Of a stretch of DNA of 64,000 bases, positions 1 to 9,986 are shown in pieces. Source of the stretch: Acetatifactor sp. Lineage in GTDB: Bacteria; Bacillota; Clostridia; Lachnospirales; Lachnospiraceae. The stretch covers positions 55,529 through 119,528 of the forward strand of contig JAILLF010000058.1 in assembly GCA_024693365.1 (NCBI GenBank). The letters run 5' to 3'. The notes under the pieces were generated by a model. It was not told where the DNA came from. It did no database searches and worked only from the letters and a program-made list of their open reading frames with translations. Position numbers and translations under genes: made by a program. Position 1 is the first letter of the stretch, and the number at the start of each line of letters is the position of its first letter.

Positions 1-696
1 AAGCTTGCGGTGCGCACGATTGCGCGCAGACACGGACTGCATGCGACGTTTATGCCCAAGCCCGTACAGGAAATAAATGGCTCTGGCATGAGACTGAGCA
101 TGAATCTGACGAAGGACGGCAGAAACGTTTTCCGTGACATGAACGATCCCAACTTTATGACGAAGGAAGCGTATTTCTTCCTTGGCGGTCTGATGAAGCA
201 CGCAAAGGGCATTACTGCCATTGCCAACCCGCTGATCAATTCCTACAAGCGTCTGAATTACGATACGGATGCTTCCACGTCCATTGCCTGGAGCAAATGC
301 AATCGCAGCACGCTGTTCAGGATTCCTAACATCCGCAGGGGTGAGGGAACCAGGATCGAGATGCTCAGCCCGGATTCCGCAGCAAATCCTTACCTTACTT
401 TGGCACTTTGCCTGGAAGCCGGTTTGGACGGCATAAGAAACCAGATCATGCCGCCTGAAAAGATGGAAAAGAACCTGTTTGAGATGAATGACGTCGTAAA
501 GCAGGCCCTTGGAATTGAGACCCTGCCCAAGACTCTGACGGACGCGTTAAATGAGCTTGAGAATGATCCCGTTTTGATGAGCGCGCTTGGCGAACACGTG
601 GCAAAGAAGTATATTGCCCTTAAGAGAAGTGAAATCGAGGGTTATCGCAAGAGCGTAACGCAGTGGGAGCTGGACGAGTATCTTAATAAATATTGA
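1..696 (+). CDS. glnA: Glutamine synthetase, C-terminal part (partial at window edge)
   Basis: This is the 3' part (about 231 residues) of a glutamine synthetase. The reading frame is open from base 1, so the start lies outside the window. The enzyme makes glutamine from glutamate, ammonia and ATP in the cytoplasm. Catalytic-domain landmarks are visible: RHGLHATFMPKP, the NGSGMR segment, NRSTLFRIPNIRRGEGTRIE and the SAANPYLTLAL block near the C terminus. An ANTAR regulator gene follows 39 bp downstream, a pairing known in Clostridia where ANTAR proteins regulate nitrogen genes by antitermination. Family assignment is firm; the subtype cannot be judged without the N terminus. Confidence 0.95.
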   Translation, partial: KLAVRTIARRHGLHATFMPKPVQEINGSGMRLSMNLTKDGRNVFRDMNDPNFMTKEAYFFLGGLMKHAKGITAIANPLINSYKRLNYDTDASTSIAWSKCNRSTLFRIPNIRRGEGTRIEMLSPDSAANPYLTLALCLEAGLDGIRNQIMPPEKMEKNLFEMNDVVKQALGIETLPKTLTDALNELENDPVLMSALGEHVAKKYIALKRSEIEGYRKSVTQWELDEYLNKY

Positions 697-735
697 TGAT
701 TCCAGATTCCCGATTGGGTAAAGGAGGACATTTCA

Positions 736-1284
736 TTGGTCAACGTCATCGTGGCGCTTCCAAAGCTGGAAGAAGCAAAAACGATCAAGAACATATTGGT
801 GCGAAGCGGCTTCCACGTGGCGAGCGTTTGTACGACTGGAGCCCAGGCAATCAGCTTGGCAGACGGTCTGCACGACGGATTGGTGATCTGCGGATATAAA
901 CTGGAGGACATGTTGTATCATGAACTGAAGGTTTTTCTGCCCCCTGGATTTGAACTGCTTCTTCTTGCGTCCCAAAGAATCTTGGCGGACGTTTACGGTG
1001 ATGACGTGCTCTGTCTTGCCATGCCGCTTAAGTTAAACGATTTTGTAAATACCGTCGGCATGATGACGGACGACATTGCGAGAAGAAGAAAGAAGAAGGA
1101 AGGCATGCCGCAAAAGCGGTCTGCACAGGAGGAAGCGCTGGTCAAGGAGGCGAAAGAGGTCTTGATGGACAGAAATAACGTCACCGAGGAGGAGGCCCAC
1201 AGATATCTCCAAAAGAGTAGCATGGAGAGTGGCACCAGTCTGGTGGAAACGGCGCAAATGGTATTGGTTATGTATCAGCAATAA
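736..1284 (+). CDS. ANTAR-domain RNA-binding response regulator
   Basis: A 182-residue protein with an N-terminal receiver-like domain (about residues 1-120) and a C-terminal ANTAR domain (about 130-180, with the helical stretch EEALVKEAKEVLMDRNNVTE and the later SMESGTSLVETAQMV). ANTAR proteins bind paired small RNA hairpins in leaders and prevent transcription termination. The start is a TTG at 736, supported by AAGGAGGA at 721-728 with normal spacing; no better ATG exists in frame. The receiver-like part lacks an obvious phospho-acceptor aspartate pocket, so control may be by protein partner or ligand. It follows glnA closely and probably shares its transcript. The next element downstream is a terminator-like hairpin in front of dapF, a possible but unproven target. 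Confidence 0.85.
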   Translation: MVNVIVALPKLEEAKTIKNILVRSGFHVASVCTTGAQAISLADGLHDGLVICGYKLEDMLYHELKVFLPPGFELLLLASQRILADVYGDDVLCLAMPLKLNDFVNTVGMMTDDIARRRKKKEGMPQKRSAQEEALVKEAKEVLMDRNNVTEEEAHRYLQKSSMESGTSLVETAQMVLVMYQQ

Positions 1285-1301
1285 ATATAGTGATTTTTAT
1301 G

Positions 1302-1348
1302 CTCCCGCATTCATACGCTGTGAAAAGACGTGAAATGCGGGAGTTTTT
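1302..1348 (+). terminator. Intrinsic terminator whose 3' arm carries the dapF ribosome-binding site
   Basis: CTCCCGCATT (1302-1311) pairs perfectly with AATGCGGGAG (1334-1343), followed by TTTTT (1344-1348). The dapF ATG starts at the very next base, 1349, and the only Shine-Dalgarno-like string, GGGAG (1339-1343), is inside the 3' arm. The hairpin can therefore end transcription and also hide the ribosome-binding site. Confidence 0.8.
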
Positions 1349-2188
1349 ATGCGTTTTTCTAAAATGCAGGCTTGCGGAAATGATTTTGTCATCGTGGAGG
1401 AAAGGGAACTGACGGCGGGAGAAGACCGTGAGGAGCTTGCCAGGCGTCTGTGTGACAGGCATTATGGCATCGGAGGGGATGGGCTGTTGATCCTGCGAAA
1501 GGGAACGCCGGCCAAAATGGACATGGAAATCTATAATGCGGACGGCAGCCGCGCTGAAATCTGCGGGAATGGCGTTAGATGTGCCGGAAAATACGCCTGG
1601 GATCACGGATGGACGAAGGAAAAGCAATTCCAGATCGAGAGCGACGGAGGATTAAAAACGGCAGAAAGACTGACGCCGGAGGGAAAGGCAGCCGTCATAC
1701 GCGTTGACATGGGCATCCCTTGGTTTGAAATCAGGACGAGTGACGAAAATGCCACGGTCTGGTCACTGGCCAGTGCCGGAATCCGCCTGCCGGTTAAGAT
1801 CGTGAACGGGTGGAGGGTAATCTGCGTTTCCATGGGAAATCCACACGCGGTTGTCCTGCTTAGGCAAAAAGACGAGTGGCCGGTATTAACCGCAGGGCCT
1901 TTGTTGGAAAAGGCGGAAGAATTCCCTGACGGAACGAACGCGGAGTTTGTGAAGGTGCTGGACCGGAAGAGAATTTCCATGAGGGTTTGGGAGCGGGGCG
2001 TTGGCGAAACCCTGGCTTGCGGATCCGGGGCATGTGCGGCGGCAGCAGTTTGCATGCAAAAGGGTTTGACGGATGACGAAATAACTGTTACACTATTAGG
2101 CGGTGAACTTAAGGTTTACAGGCAACCTTCCACGGGCCGCTATTTCCTCACGGGACAGGCGGTGACGGTATTTGAAGGCGTAACGTAA
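1349..2188 (+). CDS. dapF: Diaminopimelate epimerase
   Basis: A 279-residue diaminopimelate epimerase converting LL- to meso-diaminopimelate, the precursor of lysine and of the peptidoglycan cross-link. Both catalytic cysteine motifs are present: CGNGVRC in the N-terminal half and ACGSGAC in the C-terminal half, and the protein begins with the family-typical MRFSKMQACGNDF. Length is normal for the family. The ATG at 1349 directly abuts the U-tract of a hairpin terminator and has GGGAG as its only ribosome-binding site. dapL follows 40 bp later, so the two genes form a DAP-synthesis operon. Confidence 0.96.
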   Translation: MRFSKMQACGNDFVIVEERELTAGEDREELARRLCDRHYGIGGDGLLILRKGTPAKMDMEIYNADGSRAEICGNGVRCAGKYAWDHGWTKEKQFQIESDGGLKTAERLTPEGKAAVIRVDMGIPWFEIRTSDENATVWSLASAGIRLPVKIVNGWRVICVSMGNPHAVVLLRQKDEWPVLTAGPLLEKAEEFPDGTNAEFVKVLDRKRISMRVWERGVGETLACGSGACAAAAVCMQKGLTDDEITVTLLGGELKVYRQPSTGRYFLTGQAVTVFEGVT

Positions 2189-2215
2189 GGTATTGACGTA
2201 AGGTATTGACGTAAG
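2185..2215 (+). repeat. Short tandem repeat between dapF and dapL
   Basis: Two perfect copies of the 13-mer GTAAGGTATTGAC (2185-2197 and 2198-2210) plus a partial third (GTAAG). It starts at the dapF stop codon and ends just before the dapL ribosome-binding site. It is probably a slippage duplication; no function can be read from it. Confidence 0.8.
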
Positions 2216-2228
2216 AGAGGAGAAAGCC

Positions 2229-3443
2229 ATGGCAAAGTTAAATGACAATTATTTAAAGCTTCCCGGAAGCTATTTGTTTTCCACGGTTGCAAGAAAGGTA
2301 CGCGAGTATCAGGAGGTACATCCTGACAAGAAGGTGATCAAGCTGAGCATCGGCGACGTGACCCAGCCCTTGGCCCCTGCAATCATCGAGAGCCTCCATG
2401 CGGCAGTGGATGAGATGGGAAAGGCAGAGACCTTCCGCGGTTATGCACCTGATCTGGGATATGAGTTTTTGAGAGACGTCATTGCGAAGAAGGATTATCA
2501 GGCAAGGGGCTGCAACGTGAGTGCGGACGAGATCTTTGTTTCCGACGGAGCAAAATCTGACGCTGCCAACATCCAAGAAATCTTCAGCCTGGACAATAAG
2601 ATTGCCGTGGGCGATCCCGTGTATCCCGTTTACGTGGATTCCAACGTCATGGCAGGCCGTACCGGAACCTATGACAAGGTAAAGGAGACTTGGAGTGACG
2701 TGATTTACATGCCTTGCCTGGCAGAGAATCATTTTGTTCCCGAGATCCCGAAGGAGATTCCGGATCTGATCTACCTTTGCTTCCCCAATAATCCTACGGG
2801 CGCGACCATCAAGAAAGCGCAACTGCAGGAGTGGGTGGATTATGCAAATAAGGTTGGCGCAGTGATCATCTATGACGCTGCCTATGAAGCATACATTTCC
2901 GAGGAGGGCGTACCGCACTCCATTTATGAGTGCGAGGGCGCAAGAACCTGTGCGATCGAGCTTCGTTCCTTCTCCAAGAACGCAGGCTTTACCGGCGTTC
3001 GCCTTGGCTTCACCGTAGTTCCGAAGGACTTAAAGATTGACGGGACTCCTCTTCACGGACTCTGGGCAAGAAGGCACGGAACCAAGTATAACGGTGCGCC
3101 CTACATTATCCAGAGAGCCGGCGAGGCAGTTTATTCCGAGGCCGGTCAGGCGCAGCTCAAGGCGCAGGTTGCTTATTACATGAAGAATGCAAAGTATATT
3201 TATAATGGGCTGAAGGAAGCCGGCTATACCGTTTCCGGCGGCGTAAACGCACCGTATATTTGGATGCGCACGCCCGGCAACATGACCAGCTGGGAATTCT
3301 TTGATTATCTGCTTGACAAGGCGAACGTAGTGGGTACGCCCGGTTCAGGCTTTGGACCGAGCGGAGAGCATTATTTCCGCGTGAATGCGTTCGGAAGCTA
3401 CGAGAATACCGTGGAAGCGATCGACAGGATCAAGGCATTATAA
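2229..3443 (+). CDS. dapL: LL-diaminopimelate aminotransferase
   Basis: A 404-residue class I/II fold aminotransferase that makes LL-DAP directly from tetrahydrodipicolinate and glutamate, bypassing succinylated or acetylated intermediates. The PLP-binding lysine is in RSFSKNAGFTGVRLGF, with family-specific blocks such as LSIGDVTQPL near the N terminus and CFPNNPTGA in the middle. The start at 2229 has GAGAGGAGAAAGCC upstream. The neighbouring dapF supplies the next reaction, giving meso-DAP. A strong terminator follows. Confidence 0.96.
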   Translation: MAKLNDNYLKLPGSYLFSTVARKVREYQEVHPDKKVIKLSIGDVTQPLAPAIIESLHAAVDEMGKAETFRGYAPDLGYEFLRDVIAKKDYQARGCNVSADEIFVSDGAKSDAANIQEIFSLDNKIAVGDPVYPVYVDSNVMAGRTGTYDKVKETWSDVIYMPCLAENHFVPEIPKEIPDLIYLCFPNNPTGATIKKAQLQEWVDYANKVGAVIIYDAAYEAYISEEGVPHSIYECEGARTCAIELRSFSKNAGFTGVRLGFTVVPKDLKIDGTPLHGLWARRHGTKYNGAPYIIQRAGEAVYSEAGQAQLKAQVAYYMKNAKYIYNGLKEAGYTVSGGVNAPYIWMRTPGNMTSWEFFDYLLDKANVVGTPGSGFGPSGEHYFRVNAFGSYENTVEAIDRIKAL

Positions 3444-3455
3444 GAAAAGGCGATG

Positions 3456-3496
3456 GGGAGATCAAAAGCCACAGGGCGTTTGATCTCTCTTTTTTC
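3456..3496 (+). terminator. Intrinsic terminator after dapL
   Basis: GAGATCAAA (3458-3466) pairs with TTTGATCTC (3479-3487), followed by a T-rich run. It separates the dapFL transcript from gatCAB. Confidence 0.85.
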
Positions 3497-3537
3497 ACGA
3501 AAAGCGTTTGCGGGAAAACGCGAAGGGGAGAAAAACG

Positions 3538-3834
3538 ATGATCAGCATGGAAACGCTGGAGCGGGTCGGCCGGCTGGCAGAATTGGAAATACCAGAGAAT
3601 CAGAGGGAGGCGGCGCGCCAAGACCTTGAGAAGATGGTTACTTTTGTGGACGTGATGAAGGAATTGAACGTAAAAAACGTGGAGCCTTTGTATCAAGTGA
3701 CGGCGGAACGGGCGGGGACGCAAAACATTCTTCGCGACGACGTGGTCACGGAGGGCGAGGCCAGAGAGGCATTATTGGGCAATGCGCCAAAGAGGCGCGG
3801 GGAATTTGCCTCGGTTCCGAAGACCTTCGCATAG
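3538..3834 (+). CDS. gatC: Asp/Glu-tRNA amidotransferase subunit C
   Basis: A 98-residue GatC, the small scaffold subunit of the GatCAB complex that amidates misacylated Asp-tRNA(Asn) and/or Glu-tRNA(Gln). Typical features are the N-terminal helix (ETLERVGRLAELEI) and the C-terminal LREDVV-type segment (here ILRDDVV). The start was chosen at ATG 3538, preceded by AAGGGGAG at 3523-3530; an upstream in-frame TTG at 3508 lies in the terminator region and has no ribosome-binding site. gatA begins 19 bp after its stop. Confidence 0.93.
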   Translation: MISMETLERVGRLAELEIPENQREAARQDLEKMVTFVDVMKELNVKNVEPLYQVTAERAGTQNILRDDVVTEGEAREALLGNAPKRRGEFASVPKTFA

Positions 3835-3853
3835 TTCGAAAAAGGAGCAGACA

Positions 3854-5353
3854 ATGAAGATTTTGGATTTAACGGCCGTGGAGCTCGCTGAGCGGATCCG
3901 CAGGGGAGAGATTGACGCGATGGAATCCCTGGAAGCGGTTTTTGAGAGGATTTCCGAGCGGGAAGAACAGCTTCACTGTTATCTTGTTCTCGACAGGGAA
4001 GGAGCCCGCGCCAAGGCAAGGGAATTGCAAAAAAGAAGAAGCGCGGGCGAGGGCTTGGGGCTGCTGGCGGGCGTGCCCGTGGCGGTCAAGGATAATCTTT
4101 GTACGAAGGGCATGCGGACCACCTGCGGAAGCAGAATGCTGGAGAATTTCGTCCCGCCCTATGACGCGACGGCAGTATGGAATTTAAGGAACGCGGATGC
4201 CATCATACTTGGAAAGACGAATTTGGATGAATTTGGCATGGGAAATACAACGGAATCCTCGTATTTTGGCCTGACGCGTAATCCGTGGAACGAAGAGCGA
4301 AGCGCAGGCGGCTCCTCGGGAGGCAGCGCGGCAGCAGTGGCAAGCGGGGAATGCTATGCAGCCATCGGGACGGACACAGGCGGTTCCGTGCGCCAGCCGG
4401 CATCGCACTGCGGCGTGGTTGGCCTAAAACCGACTTATGGAACGGTTTCGCGAAGCGGCCTTATCGCATATTGTTCCTCCATGGATCAGGCTGGACCGGT
4501 CACAAGGGACGTAAGGGACAGTGCGGCAATCCTTGGCGTAATTGCGGCACGTGATCCGAAGGATGCCACGTCCCTGCACCGCGACGACTTAAGCTTCATG
4601 GAGGATATTCCACAAGACGTGGAAGGCATTAGGATTGGAATTCCGGCAGATAATTCCGGGAATGGACTGGATCCTGAGATCCGGGAAGCCATCTGGTCCG
4701 TTGCCATGGCGCTCAAGGAGCGGGGAGCCTTACTGGAGGAATTTGATCTGGGAATCACGAAATACGTCGTACCGGCTTATTATACCATTGCCTGCGGTGA
4801 GGCAAGCTCTAACCTGGAGCGGTATGACGGCATGAAATATGGCCTGAGGGTAAGTGCGGACGGTCTGCAGGAAACCTATCGGAAAACAAGGACTGCAGGC
4901 TTTGGCGCAGAGGTAAGACGAAGAATTCTGCTGGGTACCTTTGCCCTGAGCGAGGGCTATTACGACGAGTACTATCTGACGGCAATGAAAGTGCGGCGCC
5001 TGATCAGAGATGCGTATGACAAGGCATTTTTGAAGTATGACGTCCTGCTTGGCCCAACTTCTCCGATAGTTGCGCCGAAGCTTGGAGAAACAGGCATGGA
5101 ACCGTTGGCATCCTATCTCGCTGACGTTTACACGGTTCCCGCAAATCTGACGGGGATGCCAGCCATGAGCCTGCCCTGCGCCATACATTCGACGGGTCTT
5201 CCCATCGGCGTGCAGTTCACTGCCGCACTGTTTCAGGAAAAAACACTTTTCCGGGTAGGCATGGCCTGGGAGCAGGCCAGAGAGAAAAGGCAGTCGCAAA
5301 AGCGGGACGTCGCAGATTGTAATTCAAGAAACTGGCAGGGGAAAACGGAATGA
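3854..5353 (+). CDS. gatA: Asp/Glu-tRNA amidotransferase subunit A (amidase)
   Basis: A 499-residue amidase-signature enzyme that hydrolyses glutamine to feed ammonia to GatB. The Ser-cisSer-Lys triad is visible: lysine in VAVKDNLC, the glycine/serine-rich SAGGSSGGSAAAVASG block, and the nucleophile serine in GTDTGGSVRQPA. The ATG at 3854 follows AAAGGAG (3841-3847). Its last four bases overlap the gatB start (ATGA), implying translational coupling in gatCAB. The order C-A-B is the usual one in Firmicutes. Confidence 0.96.
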   Translation: MKILDLTAVELAERIRRGEIDAMESLEAVFERISEREEQLHCYLVLDREGARAKARELQKRRSAGEGLGLLAGVPVAVKDNLCTKGMRTTCGSRMLENFVPPYDATAVWNLRNADAIILGKTNLDEFGMGNTTESSYFGLTRNPWNEERSAGGSSGGSAAAVASGECYAAIGTDTGGSVRQPASHCGVVGLKPTYGTVSRSGLIAYCSSMDQAGPVTRDVRDSAAILGVIAARDPKDATSLHRDDLSFMEDIPQDVEGIRIGIPADNSGNGLDPEIREAIWSVAMALKERGALLEEFDLGITKYVVPAYYTIACGEASSNLERYDGMKYGLRVSADGLQETYRKTRTAGFGAEVRRRILLGTFALSEGYYDEYYLTAMKVRRLIRDAYDKAFLKYDVLLGPTSPIVAPKLGETGMEPLASYLADVYTVPANLTGMPAMSLPCAIHSTGLPIGVQFTAALFQEKTLFRVGMAWEQAREKRQSQKRDVADCNSRNWQGKTE

Positions 5354-6816
5354 GTGAAAACGGCATGAATGAAAAGTGCACGAAAAAAGAATATGAAACC
5401 GTGATCGGACTTGAGGTTCACGTGGAGCTTTCAACGCGCACCAAGATCTTCTGCGGGTGTGCCGCGACCTTTGGCGCACCGCCCAATACGCTGGTCTGTC
5501 CCGTCTGCCTTGGAATGCCGGGAACGCTTCCCGTTCTAAACCGCAGGGTTGTGGAGCTTGCCATGGCCGTGGGACTTGCGCTGGGCTGTGACGTCACGAG
5601 GACGACGCGTTTCGACCGGAAGAATTATTTTTACCCGGACAATCCCCAGAATTATCAGATATCGCAGCTCTACCTGCCTATCTGCAGGAACGGATGGCTT
5701 GGGATCGGAGAGGGTGATGAAGAACGGAAGATCCGCATTCACGAATTGCATGCGGAGGAGGACGCGGGGAAGCTGACGCATGACGAAGAGGGAAGGGAGA
5801 CGCTGGTGGATTATAACCGTGCGGGCGTTCCGCTGATCGAGATCGTGACGGAGCCGGACCTGAAAAATGCCGGGGAGGTCATCGCGTTCCTGGAGAAGCT
5901 CCGGATGGTCATCGGGTATTTGGAGGCCAGCGACTGCAAGCTACAGGAGGGCTCCATGCGCGTGGACGTCAACCTGTCTCTTCGCGAGGTTGGAAGCGAA
6001 CGTATGGGAACGAGGACGGAGATGAAAAATTTGAACTCATTCCGCGCGATTACGAGAGCCATAGACGCAGAGGCGAAAAGACAAAAGGAGCTTTTGGATG
6101 CAGGGGAGGGGATCCTTCAGGAGACGAGAAGATGGGATGACCAAAAGGGCGTTTCCTACTCCATGCGCTCCAAGGAGGATGCGCAGGATTATCGCTATTT
6201 CCCGGATCCTGACCTGCCGCCCGTGGTGATCTCCGAGGAATGGATCCAGTCAGTAAGGAATGCCTTGCCGGAGATGCGGGACGAAAAGAAGGAACGCTTT
6301 GTAAGGGAATATGGCATTCCCGCTTATGATGCGGGCGTGATCACGCAATCCGTTCATTTGGCCAGGTGGTTCGAGCAGACGGCAGCCCTTGACATTCTGC
6401 CAAAGAAGGTGAGCAACTGGATCATGGGAGAGGGACTAAGACTCTTGCGGGAGAAAGAAATGGATCCCGGGGACGTCAGACTTTCCCCGGAGCACTTTGC
6501 GGCATTGATCCGCATGAATGAGGAAGATGAGATCACAAACGCCGTTGCGAAGGAGATCTTTGCAAAGGCAATAGATGAGGATCTGGACCCGGAAAGCTAC
6601 GTAAAGGCAAACGGACTGATGACCATGCGGGATGATTTCCTTCTTCGCGAGACGGTGAAAAAAGTCATTGCAGAGAATGAGAAATCCGTGACGGACTATA
6701 AAAATGGAAAAGAAAAAGCTTTGGGGTATCTTGTGGGACAGACAATGAAAGCCGTGAGGGGGCAGGTGCTGCCTGCGGCCGTCACGGCTATGCTGAAGGA
6801 AGAATTAAATGCTTAG
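5350..6816 (+). CDS. gatB: Asp/Glu-tRNA amidotransferase subunit B
   Basis: A 488-residue GatB, the kinase/transamidase subunit that activates the misacylated aminoacyl-tRNA with ATP and transfers ammonia. Signature segments are VIGLEVHVEL near the start, the zinc-binding cysteines CGC...CPVC, HLEEDAGKLTH-like HAEEDAGKLTHD, and a C-terminal YqeY-like domain ending in the QTMKAVRGQ helix. The start overlaps gatA by 4 bp. The 3' end overlaps the convergent gene at 6813-7547 by 4 bp, leaving no room for a terminator between them. Confidence 0.96.
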   Translation: MSENGMNEKCTKKEYETVIGLEVHVELSTRTKIFCGCAATFGAPPNTLVCPVCLGMPGTLPVLNRRVVELAMAVGLALGCDVTRTTRFDRKNYFYPDNPQNYQISQLYLPICRNGWLGIGEGDEERKIRIHELHAEEDAGKLTHDEEGRETLVDYNRAGVPLIEIVTEPDLKNAGEVIAFLEKLRMVIGYLEASDCKLQEGSMRVDVNLSLREVGSERMGTRTEMKNLNSFRAITRAIDAEAKRQKELLDAGEGILQETRRWDDQKGVSYSMRSKEDAQDYRYFPDPDLPPVVISEEWIQSVRNALPEMRDEKKERFVREYGIPAYDAGVITQSVHLARWFEQTAALDILPKKVSNWIMGEGLRLLREKEMDPGDVRLSPEHFAALIRMNEEDEITNAVAKEIFAKAIDEDLDPESYVKANGLMTMRDDFLLRETVKKVIAENEKSVTDYKNGKEKALGYLVGQTMKAVRGQVLPAAVTAMLKEELNA

Positions 6817-7547
6817 TTCTCAAAGAGATAGTTTAAGAAAACGTGATTTAGCTCAGGGTGCTTGTTGTTGACCGTAATGGCGAGGTATTGGTCCTTGCTC
6901 ATCAAGTAGCATTCCCTAAACTTGGGACACTGATCCAGCTTGATGGCGACGGGAATGGGCTCTTCCATGCCGGAAGGATCCGAGGGATTTGCAGGAAACT
7001 CGAAATCCAGGGAAACCTCGCCTGCCGCTTCCGCAATCAGCTTCTTGTCCGCATAGAAAAAATAGGGCTCATATTTTTGGAACTCTTCCTCAGTGAGAAA
7101 TTCACGAAGGTCAGCAAAAACGCCGTTGTAAGCGTACTGATTGGTGATTTCCAGATCGCCCACCATACTGTCCATGTCTCCGGCAGCCATGTAGACCATG
7201 ATCTTCTGTATGGAAGAAGAGGTCGCCTCATCCATTTTTTTAAAGTCAACCCTTAAGTCGGAGTCAAAATAAACGGCCTGCTTTTTGGGGTTAATGCCGG
7301 CCTTTTCGGCAAAGGCGCTTTTGTAGTCCTCAGAGTAAATGGTCTGCGCCACGTTGACAAAGGCCGAGTAATATGCCATCTCCTTGCGGTTAAGAAAAGA
7401 ATTCAAAAGTGACGCCACAACCAGAATGCCGACGGCGGATCCGATGACGTGCCATTTATGATAATCCCAGAAATAGGCCATTCTTTCCTTAAAGCTGCGC
7501 TGCTTCATTTCTTCGCGCTCTTCCTTAAATTCATCCATCAAAGGCAT
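6813..7547 (-). CDS. Single-pass membrane protein of unknown function
   Basis: A 244-residue protein that I do not recognise by name. It has a charged N-terminal cytoplasmic segment (about residues 1-33), one transmembrane helix (WHVIGSAVGILVVASLLNSF) and an extracellular domain of about 190 residues with no cysteine pairs or catalytic motif that I can see. The ATG at 7547 is preceded on the minus strand by AAGGATGG. It faces gatB and overlaps its stop by 4 bp. The extracellular part is acidic and could bind a ligand or partner, but nothing in the context shows which. Confidence 0.8.
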   Translation of the reverse strand: MPLMDEFKEEREEMKQRSFKERMAYFWDYHKWHVIGSAVGILVVASLLNSFLNRKEMAYYSAFVNVAQTIYSEDYKSAFAEKAGINPKKQAVYFDSDLRVDFKKMDEATSSSIQKIMVYMAAGDMDSMVGDLEITNQYAYNGVFADLREFLTEEEFQKYEPYFFYADKKLIAEAAGEVSLDFEFPANPSDPSGMEEPIPVAIKLDQCPKFRECYLMSKDQYLAITVNNKHPELNHVFLNYLFEN

Positions 7548-7725
7548 GAAATCACCATCCTTTTTAAAAACTTTTATAACATTGTAATCATAATGTTTTG
7601 TCCACGGAATGTCAATGAAAGGTTTGTGACCAACTTCTTAAAAAATCGTGAAGAACTTGAAACTTCGAATCCAATGCGATATGATAATGAAGTAGGTAAA
7701 TGACTGGATAAGGAAGGTTAAGGAA

Positions 7726-8229
7726 ATGAACGAAGCTTACGTTGAATGTTTGGTAAAGGGAAAAGGTCCCATAATCTTTAAGTTTTTGAGATATTTTATG
7801 TATTTTCTTGCAATTCTTGGATTTGGATCCATTATATTTGTAGGACTGGGCGCCATCGGCCTTGTTTTGGGATTTGCGCTTGCGGCTGGCGGATATTATC
7901 TTGGAATGCTTGCGGAAGTGGAATATGAATATCTCTACGTGGACAAGGAACTGACCGTGGACAAGATTCTTGCTCAAAACAGCAGGAAGCGGGTGGCAAG
8001 TTATTCCATGGAGCGCGTGGAGATCATGGCACCCATTAAATCCTACCGCCTGGACAATTACAAGAACCGTCAGACCAAGGACGTGGACTACAGCATCGGC
8101 TTCGAAGACAAGCCGGATCTGCGCTACGTATTCTATTATGAGGGAGGACAGCGAATCATTCTGAGCCCCTCCGAAGAGATGATCAAGGTCATGAAAAACG
8201 CTAACCCCAGAAAGGTTTATTCGGATTAA
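7726..8229 (+). CDS. Conserved small membrane protein (DUF6106-like)
   Basis: A 167-residue protein with two adjacent transmembrane helices (FLRYFMYFLAILGFGSIIF and GAIGLVLGFALAAGGYYLG, about residues 20-65), followed by a soluble, mostly beta-predicted domain that resembles a membrane-associated PH-like fold: EYEYLYVDKELTVDKIL, then SYSMERVEIMAP and a C-terminal RIILSPSEEMIKVMK helix. From memory this matches a Lachnospiraceae-wide family annotated DUF6106; no biochemical role is known to me. The start has GGAAGGTTAAGGAA upstream. It stands alone before guaB. Confidence 0.82.
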   Translation: MNEAYVECLVKGKGPIIFKFLRYFMYFLAILGFGSIIFVGLGAIGLVLGFALAAGGYYLGMLAEVEYEYLYVDKELTVDKILAQNSRKRVASYSMERVEIMAPIKSYRLDNYKNRQTKDVDYSIGFEDKPDLRYVFYYEGGQRIILSPSEEMIKVMKNANPRKVYSD

Positions 8230-8260
8230 AAAAATAGAAACTTAAAATTTAAAATGGGTG

Positions 8261-8289
8261 TTGACAGGCGGGCAATTCTTTGCTATCAT
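8261..8289 (+). promoter_or_regulatory. Promoter of guaB
   Basis: A perfect -35 TTGACA (8261-8266), a 17-bp spacer and -10 TATCAT (8284-8289), about 45 bp before the guaB start. The short leader leaves no room for a purine riboswitch. Confidence 0.8.
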
Positions 8290-8301
8290 CATTGGATATA
8301 A

Positions 8302-9789
<1,488 letters not shown>

Positions 9790-9798
9790 ACATAACAC

Positions 9799-9826
9799 GG
9801 GGCAGAGAATAATCTCTGCCCTTTTT
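9799..9826 (+). terminator. Intrinsic terminator after guaB
   Basis: GGGCAGAGA (9800-9808), loop ATAA, TCTCTGCCC (9813-9821), then TTTTT. Confidence 0.92.
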
Positions 9827-9905
9827 GGGACTAACGTGTTTTTTTGAAAAAATGAATCTATGGAGTTTAGAGCTCAAGCAGTTTAAGGATATAACTTGTA
9901 GCACG

Positions 9906-9934
9906 TTGATGAAAAAATAAACATTTGTTATGAT
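9906..9934 (+). promoter_or_regulatory. Promoter of the BlaI/BlaR-like operon
   Basis: TTGATG (9906-9911), 17-bp spacer, TATGAT (9929-9934), about 50 bp before the repressor gene. BlaI-type repressors bind their own promoter; a TGTA half-site occurs at 9897-9900, but a full dyad is not clear. Confidence 0.65.
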
Positions 9935-9986
9935 GAGATTAGTGATTATCAGCATAATAAATGTTCAAAAAATGGGAGGTAAAAAA

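Noticed and set aside
3508..3537. Upstream TTG start for gatC
   Set aside because: It lies just after the dapL terminator and has no ribosome site; ATG 3538 has AAGGGGAG at good spacing and gives the normal GatC length.
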